Part shown: piece after piece, positions 63,517-64,000 of the stretch
Position numbering within the stretch: position 1 is the stretch's first letter
How the letters are laid out: each line of letters begins with the position of its first letter
Assembly (NCBI GenBank): GCA_028284225.1
Contig: JANQSD010000001.1
Location: forward strand, 400,609-464,608
From: Arenicellales bacterium
GTDB lineage: Bacteria; Pseudomonadota; Gammaproteobacteria; Arenicellales; JAHEKD01
Reading direction: 5' to 3'
Length of the DNA: 64,000 nucleotides
The notes under the pieces: generated by a model
Seen by the model: the letters and a program-made list of their open reading frames with translations, nothing else
The model's database searches: none
What the model was told of the DNA's origin: nothing
Made by a program: the position numbers and the translations under genes

Positions 63517-64000
63517 ATGAAATCGATACAACAATCTAGCTTGATTCTAATCTTAGCGGCTATTCTGAGTGGTGTTTTTTTTGTTTCGTTGTGGATTGGT
63601 CCGATTGATCTTGAGGTGACTCAGATTTTTTCTGGCAGGGGCGAAGCTACACCGCATTCAGTTATATTTTGGGAAATAAGATTGCCTCGATCTTTATTAG
63701 CGGTTTTGGCCGGTGCAACTCTAGGTCTAGCCGGCGCCGTTATGCAGGGCTATATGCGTAATCCTCTTGCCAGCCCTGGTTTACTTGGTAATGCAAGCGG
63801 AGCAGCGCTATTCTCAGTAATATTATTGTATTTCGGTATTCGGTCTGCATTCATGTTGCCGTTGGCAGGAATGTTAGGCTCGTTCACCGCCTTAATACTG
63901 GTTTTATTAATGGTTGGCAGTAATGCCAGTATTACGGTTTTGATCCTGGCAGGTGTGGCAGTTAACACTGTCTGTGCAGCAATGATGGCGCTGTTATTGA
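63517..64000 (+). CDS. btuC: cobalamin ABC transporter permease BtuC (partial, runs off the window)
   Basis: ATG at 63517 opens a frame with no stop to the end, 161 codons visible. It has FecCD-type motifs: IRLPRSLLAVLAGATLGLAG, VMQGYMRNPLASPGLLG and NASGAALFSVILLYFG. AGGAAA precedes ATG by 4-6 bp. It would form the channel fed by BtuF; a BtuD ATPase is expected beyond the edge. Confidence 0.9.
   Translation, partial: MKSIQQSSLILILAAILSGVFFVSLWIGPIDLEVTQIFSGRGEATPHSVIFWEIRLPRSLLAVLAGATLGLAGAVMQGYMRNPLASPGLLGNASGAALFSVILLYFGIRSAFMLPLAGMLGSFTALILVLLMVGSNASITVLILAGVAVNTVCAAMMALLL

Overview
The window looks like chromosome of a Gram-negative, probably gammaproteobacterial, low-GC free-living bacterium. 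The basis is a TonB-dependent BtuB under a cobalamin riboswitch, Tat and Sec signal peptides, lipoproteins, a TorT-type periplasmic binding protein, PPK2 kinases and RebB-type R-body genes. I cannot assign a genus. No rRNA, complete tRNA, intact integrase, IS element or CRISPR array was found.

Layout. (1) 1-8.3 kb is an accessory island. Two copies of the 3' half of a tRNA-Asn gene (564-607 and 4449-4492) bracket a Tat-exported LamG / dimethylformamidase-like / lectin fusion, with a 13-codon integrase relic beside the second copy. Directly downstream lies a tightly overlapping four-gene cassette (4956-8263): membrane protein, divergent reverse transcriptase (RT) with a YMDN active site, exported HIRAN protein and exported staphylococcal-type nuclease. 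(2) 8.4-12.1 kb holds an AraC/GyrI regulator, a GH43/GH32-like secreted protein, a cupin and a class-C beta-lactamase-like hydrolase. (3) 12.1-21.95 kb is a LysR-controlled catabolic operon. It has a TorT-type ABC importer, PxpA, a biotin carrier, a biotin carboxylase, the PxpB/PxpC pair (which match the two halves of a urea-carboxylase-type carboxyltransferase) and BioY. (4) 22-34 kb looks like a small FNR-type regulon: two CNNM/CorC-like proteins, two PPK2s, a flavin reductase, an M20 peptidase, a DgcN-like protein, a CBS protein, Hsp20, a DksA-like protein and an FNR/DNR-like regulator. TTGAY-N4-RTCAA boxes precede several of them.

(5) 34.2-41.6 kb (minus strand) is a six-gene operon: LodA-like scaffold, radical SAM/SPASM enzyme, a protein joining a LodA-like Cys/Trp segment to a VioB-like ferritin domain, FAD monooxygenase, small peptide and subtilase. 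The enzyme set matches quinone-cofactor (CTQ) maturation in quinohemoprotein amine dehydrogenase (QhpD/QhpG/QhpE) and LodA/LodB systems, but in an arrangement I do not recognise. (6) 42.3-47.5 kb (plus strand, divergent) carries an RNase T2, a second related subtilase, a ComEC-type metallo-beta-lactamase and a membrane-anchored coiled-coil protein. (7) 47.9-50.8 kb is an M16 lipoprotein protease.

(8) 50.9-57.3 kb is an R-body (reb) locus. Four canonical RebB paralogues and three divergent Reb-like genes run into an HExxH protein of DUF4157 type, a small helical protein and an AraC regulator carrying a dead NtrC-type AAA+ domain. Two unknown genes lie on the far side. (9) 59.9-64 kb is B12 salvage: CobU, riboswitch, BtuB, BtuF (whose signal peptide is out of frame across a T8 tract) and the start of BtuC.

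The strongest candidates for undescribed systems are the RT-HIRAN-nuclease cassette, the split LodA/ferritin/radical-SAM operon, and the extended reb locus with its unusual regulator and HExxH protein.
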